Assembly (NCBI GenBank): GCA_021603905.1
Contig: BQIU01000012.1
Coordinates: 1 to 64,000 of the forward strand
Direction of reading: 5' to 3'
Origin: Nitrospirales bacterium
GTDB taxonomy: Bacteria > Nitrospirota > Nitrospiria > Nitrospirales > UBA8639
Length of the DNA: 64,000 bases
Shown: piece by piece, positions 54,298 to 63,251 of the stretch
Layout of the letters: each line of letters opens with the position of its first letter
Numbering within the stretch: position 1 is the stretch's first letter
Made by a program: the position numbers and the translations under genes
Notes under the pieces: generated by a model
The model's input: the letters and a program-made list of their open reading frames with translations, nothing else
Told to the model about the DNA's origin: nothing
Database searches by the model: none

Positions 54298-55032
54298 TTA
54301 GGCTGTTGCCATGCCGGCATCGAGTCCCAACAAGTATAGGTCGTAGCTTTTCTGGATCGCCTGTTTCACCCGTTGGACCTTCGTTTCTTCTGGCGCATCG
54401 CCTAGAAGATTATGAATAATATCCAGGGCTTCAACAGGATGTTTATCATCATAGGCGGCGTGAGTTTGAATCCATTTCATGGCTCGTTTGCGCTCCCCTT
54501 CGGCAAAAAAGAGTTTGTAATCTGGGCTTTCCCATACCATCTGCGTCCATTCTCCTGTCACGCCTTCAATGGCGAAGTTGGTCGCGGCCATCCCCTCCGA
54601 TAGTCCGTCAGCTTCGCAGACATGCCAGCACCAATCAGTAACGGCTGTGGCTGCCGCTGGTCGCTGTGAGCTAAACAGTTTCTTTCGTGGGATACCCGCG
54701 CATTCCGCCCAGTCTCGATACATTTCGGCATGCCGTTGTTCGATTCGAAGATTTTTGATCAACCACCCTCGGGCTTTGCTTAATCCTTGGTGCTCTCCGT
54801 ATGAACATTTCAGAAGATTCAGAGCCAAGTATTGTGGAAAGCGTTCAATGAGAGGCCAGAATCCTATGAGTAAAGCATGGTGTTTGGATTGAGGAATCGT
54901 GCCATCACTAAATCGAAGCCAGGCTTCGTGCTTCGCGACGGCCTGTGCGTTCTTTTCAGTTTCTTCGACGATATCTTGAATCCACTGTGGATAGCGACAG
55001 GAATTAATCGCGGCTTCGACGGCTTGTAACAT
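54298..55032 (-). CDS. Heme-oxygenase-fold protein (PqqC/CADD-like), copy 1
   Basis: The 244-residue helical protein has HEAWLRFSDGTIP, LLIGFWPLIERFPQYLALNL, RIEQRHAEMYRDW and HAAYDDKHPVEALDII; the Glu and His residues of EQRHxEMY and HAAYDDxH fit the metal ligands of the PqqC/TenA/CADD group. CADD-like members are known to make p-aminobenzoate from a tyrosine of the protein itself. Whether that holds here is unknown. Same length and about four-fifths identical by eye to the gene at 56761. Confidence 0.7.
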   Translation of the reverse strand: MLQAVEAAINSCRYPQWIQDIVEETEKNAQAVAKHEAWLRFSDGTIPQSKHHALLIGFWPLIERFPQYLALNLLKCSYGEHQGLSKARGWLIKNLRIEQRHAEMYRDWAECAGIPRKKLFSSQRPAAATAVTDWCWHVCEADGLSEGMAATNFAIEGVTGEWTQMVWESPDYKLFFAEGERKRAMKWIQTHAAYDDKHPVEALDIIHNLLGDAPEETKVQRVKQAIQKSYDLYLLGLDAGMATA

Positions 55033-55458
55033 GGCATTCCCTCTCTTGGGGTAAAACCTGAAGATTGTGGTGGAAATGAACTCTGTTTACGGTTTTTTGT
55101 CATGGATACTCGAGTTGATAATTCTGAACAGTCTCATTTCTCGATAACGCAAGTCGTGGACCAAACCTGATAGGCTTTCAGAAATACCACCATAGACCCA
55201 ACAAACCTGCGTCAAAGAATTTTGAACGACACGAAAAAGAGGACCATACAAATTTCTTGAGGTGGGTGTTCGTATCCATTTAGGCACGAGGCTGTATCCG
55301 AAAAGATACGTTGATGATGTTTCGTGATTTTTATATGGCAATGCGTTTGAGAATTTCGTCGAGAGACGAAAAGCTGCGCTAGAATTTAGAAGTGAATTGG
55401 AATGTCAATGCTCTTCGCTTAGTGAAGATGAGGGCGGAGAGTGATGCCCGTTTGAAGT
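55033..55458. other. Duplicated intergenic segment with truncated gene start
   Basis: Parts resemble the region upstream of the DUF2278 gene at 58623: GTATCCGAAAAGATA and GGAGAGTGATGCC occur in both. At 55443 the ATG of the copy is followed almost at once by a stop, so only a vestige of the gene remains. The segment between the two paralogs appears to be the break point of a duplication. Confidence 0.45.
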
Positions 55459-56280
55459 CTACACACAGGCGTGTTCTGAGTCTTCAGTGCTGGCAGATTC
55501 TGGATAGATCACTGACCCAACGGAATAAAAAAAGTTTCGCATTTTTGATGCGAAGTTGGAAGAGTCAACGTATCCTGCAAGATGATTGTTGAATGCCTGA
55601 GTCGTTAAGCCCTTTCTAAATGCACGTATCCGTCTCGCAATTTGATAAGGATTGTCTTTGTCGAGTGCAAGAATCTGTAATTGGGGACTATCTGTGTTTT
55701 CATTGATTTCCACAAGGGGAGTGGGAGAGCCGATGATCCCGACGGTGAAATTTAATTTCTCTTCTGCGGAGGGGTTCCGCTTAATCAGTTTTCCAAGTAA
55801 TACTTTACCAAGCGTATAATTGTAGGCTCGTAACAAGTCATTGGGTTTTGTCGAACGACGTAAATTTACTACATTGGTACGATAGGTAATCGGAGCATAA
55901 AACACCGCTAAGTGGGATGTTTGTAACCCAAGTTCATATGCTTCAGAAACATTTGAGTGTTGACAGATAAATGCTTTTGCCGCAGCAAGTCTTTGGGGGT
56001 AGGTGGCGTCTGACTGTTCGGTAAATATTAGGTAGACAAAATAGCCGAACTCTCGATTTTCTTTACCTTTGAGGAAATCTCGGACTAAAATTTGTATGTC
56101 TGTCAATTCTTGGTTGTGCTCCACGTGGATAACAGAATCAGACCCCGGAGGTCTACCACGTGTGGTTCTCGCCTCTATTCTCCCATTTACTTGGCTGAAG
56201 GGGCGATCTTTTGGTTCGGGAACGGATTCGCAACTTGTACTAGCGAGGAGAAAGGTTAGTAGTAAAAACAATAATATCAT
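55459..56280 (-). CDS. Predicted lipoprotein, unknown function (273 aa)
   Basis: A signal with lipobox LASTSC (Cys at residue 17) indicates a lipoprotein. The mature part is mixed and has DLLRAYNYTLGKVLLGKLIKRN and RIRAFRKGLTTQAFNNHLAG. I know no family. A 69-residue membrane protein gene lies 26 bp upstream on the same strand, so the two form an operon. This pair sits between the duplicated heme-oxygenase-fold genes. Confidence 0.55.
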   Translation of the reverse strand: MILLFLLLTFLLASTSCESVPEPKDRPFSQVNGRIEARTTRGRPPGSDSVIHVEHNQELTDIQILVRDFLKGKENREFGYFVYLIFTEQSDATYPQRLAAAKAFICQHSNVSEAYELGLQTSHLAVFYAPITYRTNVVNLRRSTKPNDLLRAYNYTLGKVLLGKLIKRNPSAEEKLNFTVGIIGSPTPLVEINENTDSPQLQILALDKDNPYQIARRIRAFRKGLTTQAFNNHLAGYVDSSNFASKMRNFFYSVGSVIYPESASTEDSEHACV

Positions 56281-56306
56281 GACAAGTTTGCCCGTAGAAA
56301 AAAAGC

Positions 56307-56516
56307 TTATCCACGAAATTTTCTATATCCCAAACGGACGACGTCGAACATTATTAAGCCCGTAACAAATAATCCAGTGATTTCTGTTGAATTGAGAGAG
56401 GTTTGATCCCATAACAATTGGTCGTATACGACCCACACGACAAGAGTAAGGATCGAGGCGGCAAAGATCACACTATGACCCACATAATCAACAAGTATTT
56501 GTATAAGCGTTTTCAT
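56307..56516 (-). CDS. Small membrane protein (69 aa)
   Basis: The start at 56516 has GAGG five bases upstream. Two hydrophobic segments (HSVIFAASILTLVVWVVYDQLLW, EITGLFVTGLIMFDVVRLG) fill the protein. It is 26 bp before the lipoprotein gene and likely cotranscribed with it. Unknown function. Confidence 0.5.
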   Translation of the reverse strand: MKTLIQILVDYVGHSVIFAASILTLVVWVVYDQLLWDQTSLNSTEITGLFVTGLIMFDVVRLGYRKFRG

Positions 56517-56760
56517 AACAGCCTCTATCTCCACTTGAAAGAAGGCGTTCAACCACATCTATCCTTCTCCAGTGTCTTGCAGATTCTCCAATTATCAAAT
56601 GTCCTCTTCTGTGCATGCTGGTTTCCTCTATTTCACTTATCGTCCATACTTTTGTTGACGAATTATTGAATCGCGGTTCTCCCAATGCTTTTTGGGATTC
56701 TCTCAAATTCTCGTCTTAAGAAGACTCATGGCTTGTAGCGACGGGACCTGTCCTTTGGCA

Positions 56761-57495
56761 TTAGGCTGCCGCCATGCCGGTATCGAGTCCCAGCAAGTAC
56801 AGGTCGTAGCTTTTTTGTATGGCATGCTTCACCCTCTGCACTCTCGACTCTTCCGGTGTATCCCCGAGCAGATTGTAAATAAGGTCCAAAGCGTCTACGG
56901 GATGTGTTTCATCATAGGCGGCGTGAGCTTGAATCCACTTCATAGCCTTTTTGCGCTGTCCTTCAGCAAAAAAGAGTTTATAGTTTGGGCTTTCCCACAC
57001 CATTTTCGTCCATTCCGCTGTCACGCCTTCGATCGCATAGCTTGTTGCTGCCATGGCCTCGGCTAACCCGTCATCTTGACAAACTTGCCAACACCAATCG
57101 GTCACGGCGATGGCTGCCTTTGAACGCTGAGCGTTAAACAATTGCTTTCGTGGAATGCCCGCGCATTGAGCCCAATCTTCATACATCTCGACGTGCCGTT
57201 GTTCGATGCGAAGATTGTTAATCAGCCAACCACGAGCCGTGTTAAGCCCTGGCTGTTCTCCGTAGGAACATTTCAAAAGATTGAGAGCAAGAAATTGAGG
57301 GAAACGTTCGATCAGTGGCCAGAATCCCACGAGCAATGCCTGATGTTGAATTTGTGGGATAGTCCCATCACTAAATCGGAACCAGGCCTCATGCTTCGCG
57401 ACAGCCTGTGCGCCGTGTTCTGTCTCCACGACGATGTCTTGAATCCACTGTGGATAGCGACATGAATTGATGGCGGCTTCGACGGCAACTAACAT
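56761..57495 (-). CDS. Heme-oxygenase-fold protein (PqqC/CADD-like), copy 2
   Basis: A 244-residue paralog of the gene at 54298, with the same motifs (RIEQRHVEMYEDW, HAAYDETHPVDALDLI, SDGTIPQ). DNA similarity is high, so the duplication is fairly recent. Both lie on the minus strand; this copy is divergent from the intact DUF2278 gene 1.1 kb away. Confidence 0.7.
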   Translation of the reverse strand: MLVAVEAAINSCRYPQWIQDIVVETEHGAQAVAKHEAWFRFSDGTIPQIQHQALLVGFWPLIERFPQFLALNLLKCSYGEQPGLNTARGWLINNLRIEQRHVEMYEDWAQCAGIPRKQLFNAQRSKAAIAVTDWCWQVCQDDGLAEAMAATSYAIEGVTAEWTKMVWESPNYKLFFAEGQRKKAMKWIQAHAAYDETHPVDALDLIYNLLGDTPEESRVQRVKHAIQKSYDLYLLGLDTGMAAA

Positions 57496-58622
57496 GACGT
57501 GCCTCCTACATGAAGTAAATGCTGGAAGAGGTTGTTGGAATCATCTTTGTTTCCAATGTTCAATGTGTCGTGCCTCAAACGGTTGTATGGTATTGAATAA
57601 GCAATTGATGGGCCACATTATTGGTCTAGGAGAAAATACCGAAAACTCTCCAATTCTGCTCTAAATAATGAATATTTTCGTTAAGCGAAACCCATATATC
57701 TGGTCCACGTGCATGCTTGTATCTCTTCAGGTACGAAGTTGTATCTGAGTAGATATTATTGTGAGATGGCGATGGGATCTGCGCACCAGGAAATTATCGA
57801 TTGTAGATGAAGATGAAAGAATGGTATTCAGGCAAAACGAAGGCAGTGATGAATGTAATGATGAGGTTACAGAGAAATATGTTTGTCGAGATACAATCGA
57901 ATAAAAAATTTCACTCATTCATTCTCTTTCGTGAAATCTTCGTATATAGGGAATTCTGTCGTAGTTGTTCCTGCAGCAGGGTCTAACACGTAAAGATCTA
58001 GCGTTTCTGTAATTGATGCTTGACTCATTACACTTTCTATTTTTTTGTATATTGCCTAATAATAGTAAGTAATCTTCAACTGGAAGCCGTTGAGTTTTGC
58101 TTCATATATTCATTGAGTGGTGTCCACTAGCTAAAAACGCCCCGTTCAAGTCGCCACAAATAAATCCCGTTGTCCCTGTGATTTAGATGCAAGATGTGTC
58201 TCAATCTTCCAACCAGTTGTACTGTTTGGCCATGATGTTTCTATAGCCTATGTCAAAAATTCGACAACGCTGTTGTCATTTTTGAAAAGATGACAATCCT
58301 TTGAGAAGGTGCTGTTTGATGATAGGGAAAATTGTGCTCCAAGCGTAGTGCGGTGGTTCACAGCGCTGAATTCATGGGAAAAGCCTGTTCAAAATAATTG
58401 GCAGTCATGTCAGAGAAAAAGTTAGACACTGTCTTTTAATCGGATGTCCATATCCATTCGGATACATTCTGGTATCCGAAAAGATATCTCTCCAAACCGT
58501 TATAAAAATTGACATCGCGGATTGTTGAAGATTTCAATCGGTATACGAATTGCTTTGATAAAAATTGAAGTGATTACAGATAGTTTATGTTCCTCGATCA
58601 ATGAAGACAGAGGAGGAGAGTG
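57496..58622. other. Long upstream gap with a short TIG-like remnant
   Basis: Holds a 37-codon frame on the minus strand at 57915-58028 (MSQASITETLDLYVLDPAAGT) that resembles the last strands of the TIG domain in the protein at 53430. Repeated phrases GTATCCGAAAAGATA appear at 58470. AGGAGG at 58611-58616 belongs to the next gene. No other gene seen. Confidence 0.4.
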
Positions 58623-59621
58623 ATGCCTCTACATCAATATGGTGTTCTCAAAGGACGCCCAATTCAAAAGCGATTGGGAATGGGGCAAAGTCCTCATTAT
58701 CAAATTCATATTGTGGATGAAGAGACGGACTATCGAATTGCGATCAATGTGAAATCAAAGTTGAGTCCGTCGGAATTATTGTACGTGGTGGACGAACGGT
58801 TTCAGCATCCGCTGCTCGCGGAACTAGAAACGCAGCCAACGGGTTTTACGCTTCTGCCAAGTCGACCCGGCCATCTTGCTTTGGATTTTATACGAGGGAA
58901 TCTATTTGATCGCCAAGATCTTATTCCTCTTCCTCATGATGTGCCAGGGCCTGATAATGATTTAAATGAAAAAATTGATGCGCATCTGTCTCGTGCCCTA
59001 CGTGATGAAGATGCCTTCGTGTACGCCTTTGGGGAACGATGGGGGCCTGAAGCCAATATTCGTGATAAGTATTTTGGCTTTCGACCGGGTAACGGCATAC
59101 ACGACATTCATATGAATCAAGGCAACGTGGGCCGATTTATGGAAGACGATGGGGTGTGGCAAGATGGAGCGCTCTTTGTTCGTTTTCCCAACGAAGATCA
59201 ATGGGTAGCCATATTTCTCGCGTTTCAGTCTCAGTCCTGGCATACCGACGATGAAACGGGACATACCATACCTATGGAGCCTGAAGAAGATCCTCAAGGG
59301 CTCATCAAAATTATTGCGGCGCAAGTGAATCCTCAAGGTGGAGATGTGGGAAGGGAAACCGTCACGCTTCTCAATCCGACGGCAAGCCAAGTGAATCTTG
59401 CTGGTTGGGGAATTTTAGATAAAAATGAAAAACGGGAAGAACTTTCAGGGCTTACGATAGAATCTGGCGATACCATGCGGGTCACGTTGTCAGGAAAAGG
59501 TGCTCAACTTTCAAATAAGGGCAGTATCATTACGCTGATTGATCAGAAGGGCATGAAGATCGACGGTGTGTCGTATACGAAAAAAAATGCTGAGAGGCAA
59601 GGCTGGACATTGGTTTTCTAG
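58623..59621 (+). CDS. DUF2278 (YukJ-like) protein
   Basis: AGGAGG lies six bases before the ATG at 58623. The 332-residue protein begins MPLHQYGVLKGRPIQKRLG, has NVKSKLSPSELLYVVDE, DLNEKIDAHLSRAL, and FGFRPGNGIHDIHMNQGN, the DUF2278 signatures. The C-terminal about 100 residues (VTLLNPTASQVNLAGWGILDK, GDTMRVTLSGKGAQLSNKG) form an extra lamin-tail-like beta domain. The enzymatic role is not established. Confidence 0.75.
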   Translation: MPLHQYGVLKGRPIQKRLGMGQSPHYQIHIVDEETDYRIAINVKSKLSPSELLYVVDERFQHPLLAELETQPTGFTLLPSRPGHLALDFIRGNLFDRQDLIPLPHDVPGPDNDLNEKIDAHLSRALRDEDAFVYAFGERWGPEANIRDKYFGFRPGNGIHDIHMNQGNVGRFMEDDGVWQDGALFVRFPNEDQWVAIFLAFQSQSWHTDDETGHTIPMEPEEDPQGLIKIIAAQVNPQGGDVGRETVTLLNPTASQVNLAGWGILDKNEKREELSGLTIESGDTMRVTLSGKGAQLSNKGSIITLIDQKGMKIDGVSYTKKNAERQGWTLVF

Positions 59622-59639
59622 GAACCTGTCCAAGACGAG

Positions 59640-59735
59640 GCTGCTCTAAGAAAGAAACCGTATCTCGTCGATTGTGAATCGTATCTTGTAAAAATCACAA
59701 AAGGCTTCTTACGTGAGATACGAGCAACGAACGAC
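59640..59735. repeat. Dispersed repeat related to 9095-9305
   Basis: Contains CGTATCTCGTCGATTGTGAA and GAGATACGAGCAACGAACG, matching the phrase types of the earlier repeat. It overlaps the 3' end of the RlpA gene. Confidence 0.4.
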
Positions 59736-60492
59736 GAAATAGGTTCTGTTCTTCTCCCAGTTGAATCGTTTCAACGCGAACGCGGGTGAGTCCTTTCTTC
59801 AAAAATCCTAAACGTTTGGCCGCCCCCCAACTGAGATCAATTATTCGTTTTCCTGAATGGGGATTGTTCTCACTCGGGAAGGGTCCGCGGTCGTTCACCC
59901 TGACAATAATCGAACGTCCATTCTCAAGATTGGTCACATGGACATTTGTGGGTAATGATAGATATTTATGGGCTGCCGTGAACCCTTCGGGTTTAAAGGC
60001 TTCGCCGTTTGCCGTCATATGCCCGCCCTTCTGACGTAGTGTTTCTGCCCCATACCATGACGCAATATCTGTCTCCCTATACATTTGAGCCGTGGTGACG
60101 GTCATCGGAGCATATCGCCGGCCTTTCACCGTATATGGAGCGGCTTTGACCCGCCCTTGTCGAATGGCTTCTTTCACCGGCAGTCCGTCAATGGTTTCAA
60201 TATCGTCATTCATTAATGGCCAATCGAGTGGGGCCCTCACCACTTCGAAAGTAAACTTCCCAATATGGTAAATGATTTTCGTCGTGCCCACGGTTAACTC
60301 ATAGACACCTCTGAGTACCCAAACGGTTCCCTTGACCGTTCCTGATACGATATTGGCTACCCCTTCTATCAAAGTACAGCCAGGAGCGTTTATGCCCATG
60401 AACACAATCATCAGCATACTGACTCTCAAATTTGATTTCGCCTGTGCCCATGGCCGGTGAAATATTTCTGTAATTAATGATGCACGACACAT
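59695..60492 (-). CDS. rlpA: RlpA-like septal ring lytic transglycosylase
   Basis: The 265-residue protein has the double-psi beta-barrel of RlpA: IASWYGAETLRQKGGHMTANGE, FTAAHKYLSLPTNVHVTNL, RSIIVRVNDRGPF and RIIDLSWGAAKRLGF. A hydrophobic stretch ending INAPGC (Cys about residue 39) suggests a lipoprotein if translation starts at the internal Met about residue 26. The family cleaves glycan strands at the septum. The C-terminal SPOR domain of some members is absent. Confidence 0.85.
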   Translation of the reverse strand: MCRASLITEIFHRPWAQAKSNLRVSMLMIVFMGINAPGCTLIEGVANIVSGTVKGTVWVLRGVYELTVGTTKIIYHIGKFTFEVVRAPLDWPLMNDDIETIDGLPVKEAIRQGRVKAAPYTVKGRRYAPMTVTTAQMYRETDIASWYGAETLRQKGGHMTANGEAFKPEGFTAAHKYLSLPTNVHVTNLENGRSIIVRVNDRGPFPSENNPHSGKRIIDLSWGAAKRLGFLKKGLTRVRVETIQLGEEQNLFRRSLLVSHVRSLL

Positions 60493-60674
60493 GATTCCTC
60501 ACAACGCTTGCGAAAACTCGTATACAATACACCTCCACGACAGCACAGGTTCTAATAACATGAGCCGTTTTATCTTTGGGTATTCTCTTGAAGGAACTGG
60601 AGAGGCGTGTGATGATGTGAGGATTTTTTCGATTGTAAAATAGCGCATATGTTCAATATTCTCACATACGATTT

Positions 60675-62345
60675 ATGAAACAATTCAGTCAGAGCGGATG
60701 GGGACATTGGTGTATCTTAGGAACGATGGGCCTCCTCGCATTCTTTTACAATATTTCGTCTTCGTTATTTGGAGTGACGGAAGGTCTTTATGCATCCGTG
60801 ACCGAGGCGATGGTGCGTACGGGTGAATATGTTCATCTTAGTTTGCATGGTCAGCCGTATTTGAATAAACCTCCGATGTTTTTTTGGCTTCAAGCCGTCT
60901 CCACCAAATTTTTGGGTTGGCATGAAACGGCCTTGCGGTTACCGTCAGCACTGTTTAGCTTTGGAACCGTGGTTATCACGTATTGGCTAGGTAGGACATT
61001 GTTTTCGGCCACAGCCGGATTCTGGGCCGCATTCGTGACGCTCACGTGTTATGTCTCGTTGTGGTTTGGGGGCATGGCCATTATAGATCCCGTCCTGACA
61101 TTTTGTATGACCTTGGGAGTACTAGGATTGGTCCGAGCTTATTTTCAAGAAGGGACAATTTGGTGGTACAGCATTGGATTTGTCGCATTGGCGTTTGGGA
61201 CGATGGTAAAAAATTTTCACGCCTTGACTCTACCGGTTTTACTTTTCTTCACGATCCTGTTGATACGTCGGGATTCCGCGCCCTTGAAAACTCCCTCTTT
61301 TTGGGCGGGAGTGTTGAGCGCTGTCGGACTGCTTGGATTGTACTATGCCTACTTAGGGGGAGAATTTTTCCAGCATTATATCTTGAAAGAAAACTTACTC
61401 CGAATGACGAGAATAGCCGGAGATACCCAAGGCAGCATACTTGATGGGTATTTCGGAAAGCGCCCAATTGTTTGGTATGGCATTGTGATTTGGTTTGACT
61501 TTTTTCCGTGGTCAGTCCTGCTTCCGTCCGGCTTGCTTCTTCTTTGGAAGCAGAGATCATTGACGGATTCTCCACGAGAAATGTTTCTCTTGATTTGGGT
61601 AGTGGGTTATTTTCTCGCTTTTTCTTTGTTTCCTGAAAAGCATGAACGATATTTAATGCCCATGGTTCCAGGAATCGCGGTGCTGGTCGGGTATTTCTAT
61701 TATCGTGTCCTTGAGAGGGAAGATTTCAACGTGTGGGAGACATCTGTGTTTCAACGTATGCTCGGACTCTTAGGTGTTCTCTGTCTCGTCTTGATTTTTG
61801 TTGCACCGTATTTACTGAACAAAAAATGGAATGTCCCGCTTGATGTCTTTCCGTTGATGTACCAAGTCCCCATGTTCGTTGGGGCTGGCCTGTTGTTGTA
61901 TGCAGTGATCAAAGCTCGGGAAATGCTCGCACTGAAGATGGTAGGAATGTTAGCCGTTGGTCTGATGATTGGTATTGTTGTATTCATCGTGCCAGGTATT
62001 CATGCCGTGGCTTCGCCGAAGCGTATGATGACGGAGGTTCAATCGTTTTTAAAAAATCCCGCAGATCCTATTCAAACTTTCCAACATTGGAACTGGCGAA
62101 ATGATGAAGATCTCTACTATTGGTTGCATGTGCATAAACACCAAGGGATGATTGGTGAGGGGTTAAATGATGAAGAGGCGCTGGCAGCCGTGCGACAAGA
62201 AATTGAAAGGTCGGGTGAATTAGTTATCCTGATGACGGAACCGCAATATCAAGAAATTATTAATCCAGCGCCTGGGTTAACGTCCAGGATTCTTCGGGAA
62301 TTTCTGAGGCCGAAGACAAAAATTGTGCTGGTCTCGATAACATAA
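60675..62345 (+). CDS. Family-39 glycosyltransferase (ArnT/PMT-like), integral membrane
   Basis: The 556-residue protein has LFGVTEGLYASVTEAMVRTGEY (acidic catalytic loop near residue 35-50), the LNKPPMFFWLQAVS motif and ALRLPSALFSFGTVVITYWLGR, followed by about ten hydrophobic segments. GT39 proteins move a sugar from a lipid carrier to a lipid or protein acceptor at the periplasmic face. A soluble C-terminal domain (about residues 450-556) follows. The acceptor is unknown. Confidence 0.85.
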   Translation: MKQFSQSGWGHWCILGTMGLLAFFYNISSSLFGVTEGLYASVTEAMVRTGEYVHLSLHGQPYLNKPPMFFWLQAVSTKFLGWHETALRLPSALFSFGTVVITYWLGRTLFSATAGFWAAFVTLTCYVSLWFGGMAIIDPVLTFCMTLGVLGLVRAYFQEGTIWWYSIGFVALAFGTMVKNFHALTLPVLLFFTILLIRRDSAPLKTPSFWAGVLSAVGLLGLYYAYLGGEFFQHYILKENLLRMTRIAGDTQGSILDGYFGKRPIVWYGIVIWFDFFPWSVLLPSGLLLLWKQRSLTDSPREMFLLIWVVGYFLAFSLFPEKHERYLMPMVPGIAVLVGYFYYRVLEREDFNVWETSVFQRMLGLLGVLCLVLIFVAPYLLNKKWNVPLDVFPLMYQVPMFVGAGLLLYAVIKAREMLALKMVGMLAVGLMIGIVVFIVPGIHAVASPKRMMTEVQSFLKNPADPIQTFQHWNWRNDEDLYYWLHVHKHQGMIGEGLNDEEALAAVRQEIERSGELVILMTEPQYQEIINPAPGLTSRILREFLRPKTKIVLVSIT

Positions 62346-62673
62346 GGTGTCCTTAAAAATGGTGCGACCTTCTTTGAGGTTTGGTTCAACCCAGAGAGGA
62401 TGGTTCTCGGACATGGCTTCACCCCAATAGGCCCTGGCCAATGTGATGTCGAGTGATTGCGCCTGCCTAAAGGCCTTTTTCGCATCATCATATTGCATAT
62501 TATATTGCATATTGTGAAGGAGACGTACGCCTTGAAGAAACCCATAGTTGGGCTTCTGGTGTTCTGGAGGTCGGGAATTCAATGTGCCCCAGACTAACGG
62601 TAACCGGGATGTCTTCTTCTCTTTGTTCTAAAACTTCAGATAATGCCTGAGGGACAGGCAGTAATGGTTTCAT
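62340..62673 (-). pseudogene. TPR protein gene, truncated and frameshifted
   Basis: From the ATG at 62673 (MKPLLPVPQALSEVLEQREED, VTVSLGHIEFPTS) the frame is lost; another frame continues FLQGVRLLHNMQYNMQYDDAKKAF, RAYWGEAMSENHPLW and stops against the glycosyltransferase gene. FLxGVRLLHNxxY and YWGEAMxxNHPLW are hallmarks of a TPR family. The NMQY duplication reflects an in-frame slippage. The ATG overlaps the stop of the cytochrome gene. Confidence 0.65.
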
Positions 62674-63251
62674 GGTGTGACCTTTGAAAGAGCAGACCGG
62701 GTATCTCGAACAAAACCTTTGTGGTTAGGCATGGTAATAGCGGGAAGAGTTTGCGCGTTCACAATAGCTGATTCTTCGATGATGCCGTTTCGAAAGAGAA
62801 TCCATGCGACGACGGCATAGACTTGTTGGGGAGTTAACGACTGAGGAGCGGTAAATGGCATAGCACGGTAAATGTAATCGAACAAGGTTGTGGCAAATGG
62901 CCAATAGCTTCCCACGGTCTTTAATGGATTGTCGGTCTGTAACGTATCGTGTCCGCCAATAAGTTTAGGCATGGGTCCTTCAATCCCTGTTGCCCCATGG
63001 CAGGATGCGCAGAAGTCCGCGTAGATCATAGCGCCTTCTTTCACGGTGCCTTGACCTGAGGGAAGATTATCACCATTCGGCGAAACCTCAATATCCCATG
63101 ACTGAATTTCCGGTTGAGTGGCCGGCCGACCAAGACCATAGGGTGCTCTCTGTTCTGAGTCTGCCGCGACAGATTCAATGGTCACAGACAAGAGCAAGAC
63201 GACACCAAGAAGCCCTATTTGTAAGAGTGACCACCTGCTAGATCTGAACAT
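62670..63251 (-). CDS. soxD: SoxD-like cytochrome c subunit of sulfite dehydrogenase
   Basis: The 193-residue protein has a signal peptide (LLQIGLLGVVLLLSVTIESVAA) and one heme site CASCH (residues 81-85), with a likely axial Met in RAMPFTAP. It begins 14 bp inside the end of the SoxC-like gene, indicating cotranslation. SoxCD or SorAB oxidises sulfite or sulfur and passes electrons to cytochrome c. The symbol is given by pairing with the SoxC-like protein; SorB is an alternative. Confidence 0.75.
   Translation of the reverse strand: MFRSSRWSLLQIGLLGVVLLLSVTIESVAADSEQRAPYGLGRPATQPEIQSWDIEVSPNGDNLPSGQGTVKEGAMIYADFCASCHGATGIEGPMPKLIGGHDTLQTDNPLKTVGSYWPFATTLFDYIYRAMPFTAPQSLTPQQVYAVVAWILFRNGIIEESAIVNAQTLPAITMPNHKGFVRDTRSALSKVTP

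Noticed and set aside
55392-55592. 66-residue frame on the plus strand
   Set aside because: It overlaps the 3' end of the lipoprotein gene and has no start signal; best seen as chance within the duplicated upstream segment.
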